Shown here: positions 6,885 through 8,443 of the stretch, piece after piece
Numbering within the stretch: position 1 is the first letter of the stretch
How the letters are laid out: every line of letters starts with the position of its first letter
Translations under genes and position numbers: made by a program
NCBI GenBank assembly: GCA_012522035.1
Contig: JAAYLF010000100.1
Span: 1-8,443 of the forward strand
DNA from: Clostridiaceae bacterium
GTDB lineage: Bacteria; Bacillota; Clostridia; UBA1212; DUPL01
Length of the DNA stretch: 8,443 nt
Reading direction: 5' to 3'
The notes under the pieces: model-generated
What the model saw: the letters and a program-made list of their open reading frames with translations, nothing else
Told to the model about the DNA's origin: nothing
Databases searched by the model: none

Positions 6885-7820
6885 GTGAGACTGAGAGACT
6901 TGAGAAAGAGTGTTGAGCAAAAGAAGGATTACCAGGAAAATGTAGTTCGAATACCTCTTGATCGTCTCAGATGTAGTCCATTTCAACCGCGTAAGATATT
7001 TCAAACACTGTCCCTGAACGAACTCTCTGATTCCATTAGGGAGTTTGGAGTTTTGCAGCCTATACTTGTCAGGGATATGGGCGATGGTTATTACGAGATT
7101 ATATCTGGCGAAAGAAGGTACAGGGCATCTCTGATTGCAGGAAAAACAGACATTCCTGCCATAGTATTAAGCATTAATGACAATGAAGCGGCAATACATG
7201 CAATAGTGGAAAACATACAACGAGAAGATCTGGATTACATGGAACTTGCTGAAGCTTATAATAGATTAATAGTCGAACATGGAATGACACAAGAAGAAGT
7301 CGCTAGAAGAGTTGGAAAAAGCCAGTCTGCAATAGCCAATAAAATAAGGCTTTTAAGGCTTTCTCCAAATGTGGTTAAGGTATTAAGCGAACACGGCCTT
7401 ACTGAGAGACACGCAAGGGCTCTTCTCAGGCTGCCGAATGAACAGCTTCAGTTGAAAGTATTGAAGATAGTTACAGACAGGGCCTTTTCAGTAGCCGAGA
7501 CGGAGCTGTTAATATCAAAAACACTTGAGGCTGCAAAGGGTGACAAAAAGAGCGACAGTTACTTTGCTCAAGGAAAAGGAGCAAGCAAGGTTCATGAAAG
7601 ACATCCTAGCGTAAAGGATGCGTTAAACGAGATTGATTCCTTCATCTCTGGTATAAAGAAAAGTGTAGCAGTCTTCAAACAGCTTGGCATTAATGCAAAA
7701 ACCGCGCAATTCGACAGAGATACATATTTTGAAATAGTTGTGAGACTACCAAAGGAGCTTAACGGGTACAAGTATTATGGAATGGCAAATGAAAATGAAG
7801 TAAAAAGTGCAGAGAAGTAA
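6885..7820 (+). CDS. noc: ParB-family nucleoid occlusion protein Noc
   Basis: This is a ParB/Spo0J-superfamily protein of about 311 residues with this start. The CTP-binding N-domain runs from RIPLDRLRCSPFQPRKIF and has GERRYRAS (75-82) and ENIQREDL. The helix-turn-helix region is about 134-157 (MTQEEVARRVGKSQSAIANKIRLL), and a C-terminal dimerisation region ends in EIVVRLPK. At the four positions that separate Noc from ParB (173, 179, 184, 201 in literature numbering), it has Q147, K153, R158 and R175; Bacillus Noc has Q, K, K, R. That, plus its place directly after rsmG, favours Noc over Spo0J. The start is uncertain: the frame is open from GTG 6771, with ATGs at 6828, 6843 and 6855. I chose GTG 6885 because it follows GAAGTGAT (6874-6881) and lies after the predicted transcription start. 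Confidence 0.85.
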   Translation: MRLRDLRKSVEQKKDYQENVVRIPLDRLRCSPFQPRKIFQTLSLNELSDSIREFGVLQPILVRDMGDGYYEIISGERRYRASLIAGKTDIPAIVLSINDNEAAIHAIVENIQREDLDYMELAEAYNRLIVEHGMTQEEVARRVGKSQSAIANKIRLLRLSPNVVKVLSEHGLTERHARALLRLPNEQLQLKVLKIVTDRAFSVAETELLISKTLEAAKGDKKSDSYFAQGKGASKVHERHPSVKDALNEIDSFISGIKKSVAVFKQLGINAKTAQFDRDTYFEIVVRLPKELNGYKYYGMANENEVKSAEK

Positions 7821-7842
7821 CTGATGGTCTTATTTTCACTCC

Positions 7843-7873
7843 AGGAACTGTTTGAAAAAGCAGTTCCTTTTTT
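7843..7873 (+). terminator. Intrinsic terminator after noc
   Basis: AGGAACTG (7843-7850) pairs exactly with CAGTTCCT (7861-7868). The stem extends inward by one T-G and two T-A pairs to a GAAA tetraloop (7854-7857), and a run of six T (7868-7873) follows. It starts 22 bases after the noc stop and marks the end of the noc transcript, and probably of the whole operon. Confidence 0.88.
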
Positions 7874-7893
7874 AATATTATATATAATCTTCC

Positions 7894-7898
7894 GGAGG
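7894..7898 (+). promoter_or_regulatory. Ribosome binding site deciding the TTG start at 7905
   Basis: GGAGG at 7894-7898 ends six bases before TTG 7905, ideal spacing. No in-frame ATG lies nearby, so this site supports a TTG start for the downstream transposase-like gene and indicates that it is translated. Confidence 0.75.
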
Positions 7899-7904
7899 TA
7901 CAAA

Positions 7905-8443
7905 TTGAAAAGAAAAGAAAGCACATACTATCAGACATACCATGTATACAACTATGGTGTTGACAAGACCAGCATATTCAGGGACAGAACGGATATCCTG
8001 TCCTTTTGCGACCTTGTAAACAATTATGCTGAAAAATACTTTATTGACATATTTGCATTCTGTCTTGTCAGGCACAGATACGATATGTTATTAAGGCCAA
8101 AGAGAGGCAGCTTTAAAGATATATCCGATTTAATGCAGTACTCGATTGGAAGATACACAATGAATTTCAACAAAAGAACCTTTAAAGATTTCAACCAGAA
8201 AAGACATGGAAGAATTTTTGGCTGCAAATTTTACTCCATTCCGATCAACAACGAGGATGAGCTTAGAAATGCAGCTGTTGAAATACATAAAAAAGCAAAA
8301 ATGAATTTGCAGGAGCTTTCTGAATACGAGTGGTCCAGTTTCAGAAAGTACCTGCAGGGAGACAAAACAGATTCATGCATTCATATTAATCCCATGTATT
8401 TTGAAAAGTTTACACCGGAAGAAATAATTGCGATGCACCAGGA
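7905..8443 (+). CDS. IS200-like / REP-associated transposase homologue with degenerate HUH motif (partial, 3' end outside window)
   Basis: The visible 179 residues match the Y1-transposase (IS200-like, REP-associated) plan. Landmarks are TYHVYNYGVDKTSIFRDRTD (11-30, cf. YHVYNRGNNKQKIF), IDIFAFCLV (47-55), SIGRYTMNFNKR (80-91), HGRIFGCKFYSIPI (101-114) and EYEWSSFRKYL (140-150). In active members CLMPNHFHLL carries the metal-binding HUH pair. Here it reads CLVRHRYDML (53-62), so both histidine positions hold Arg and Asp. The usual IHLNP motif is also altered (EIHKKAK). A tyrosine that may correspond to the nucleophile remains at 84. The reading frame is undamaged with a strong ribosome site, so it is not an ordinary decayed insertion sequence; a domesticated DNA- or RNA-binding protein is possible. 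No terminal repeats are seen. It follows the noc terminator and no clear promoter is visible. Confidence 0.65.
   Translation, partial: MKRKESTYYQTYHVYNYGVDKTSIFRDRTDILSFCDLVNNYAEKYFIDIFAFCLVRHRYDMLLRPKRGSFKDISDLMQYSIGRYTMNFNKRTFKDFNQKRHGRIFGCKFYSIPINNEDELRNAAVEIHKKAKMNLQELSEYEWSSFRKYLQGDKTDSCIHINPMYFEKFTPEEIIAMHQ

Noticed and set aside
7883..7888. TATAAT as a -10 element for the transposase-like gene
   Set aside because: No -35 hexamer at proper spacing, and transcription would begin about at the ribosome site (7894-7898), leaving no usable leader.
7878..8227. Minus-strand open frames opposite the transposase-like gene
   Set aside because: They are shadows of the + strand frame, which has a strong ribosome site and recognisable family motifs.

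Overview
The window carries the conserved origin-proximal gene block of a low-GC, spore-forming Gram-positive bacterium. The order is rpmH, rnpA, yidD, yidC, jag (khpB), mnmE, mnmG, rsmG, then a ParB-family gene read as noc, all on the + strand. This order is a Firmicutes hallmark next to dnaA and oriC. A-rich codon use, perfect GGAGG-type ribosome sites, frequent TTG/GTG starts, the clostridial form of YidC (no lipoprotein signal) and likely Spo0A boxes point to Clostridia, perhaps an Acetivibrio/Ruminiclostridium-type organism. The genus is a guess.

Layout. Positions 1 to about 270 are AT-rich and hold no credible gene. By synteny this is the leftward flank toward dnaA/oriC, but no good DnaA box is visible. 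A consensus vegetative promoter (TTGACA, 17-base spacer, TATAAT; 274-302) precedes rpmH. From there the genes are packed tightly to 6751: rnpA/yidD overlap by 8 bases, yidC/jag, jag/mnmE and mnmG/rsmG join through TAATG, and the other gaps are 13 to 41 bases. No convincing terminator interrupts them, so they probably form one long operon. A 10-bp hairpin encloses the rpmH stop codon and may modulate rpmH against downstream expression.

The operon products serve three linked jobs: making ribosomes and processing RNA (L34, RNase P protein, RsmG 16S rRNA methylation, the MnmE/MnmG tRNA wobble-uridine modification enzyme, KhpB RNA binding), inserting membrane proteins (YidD, YidC), and, at the distal end, nucleoid occlusion and chromosome organisation (Noc).

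The rsmG-noc junction looks like a regulatory node. It has three phased TGTCGA elements plus one inverted copy, matching the Spo0A box, upstream of a TTGAAA-16-TATAAT promoter. This suggests noc can be transcribed separately and tied to sporulation entry. A clear intrinsic terminator (7843-7873) closes noc.

Beyond it, a TTG-initiated gene with a strong ribosome site runs off the window edge. It resembles the IS200-like/REP-associated tyrosine transposase fold, but both catalytic histidines of its HUH motif appear to be replaced, suggesting a domesticated or inactive member. It is the least ordinary gene in an otherwise housekeeping region.
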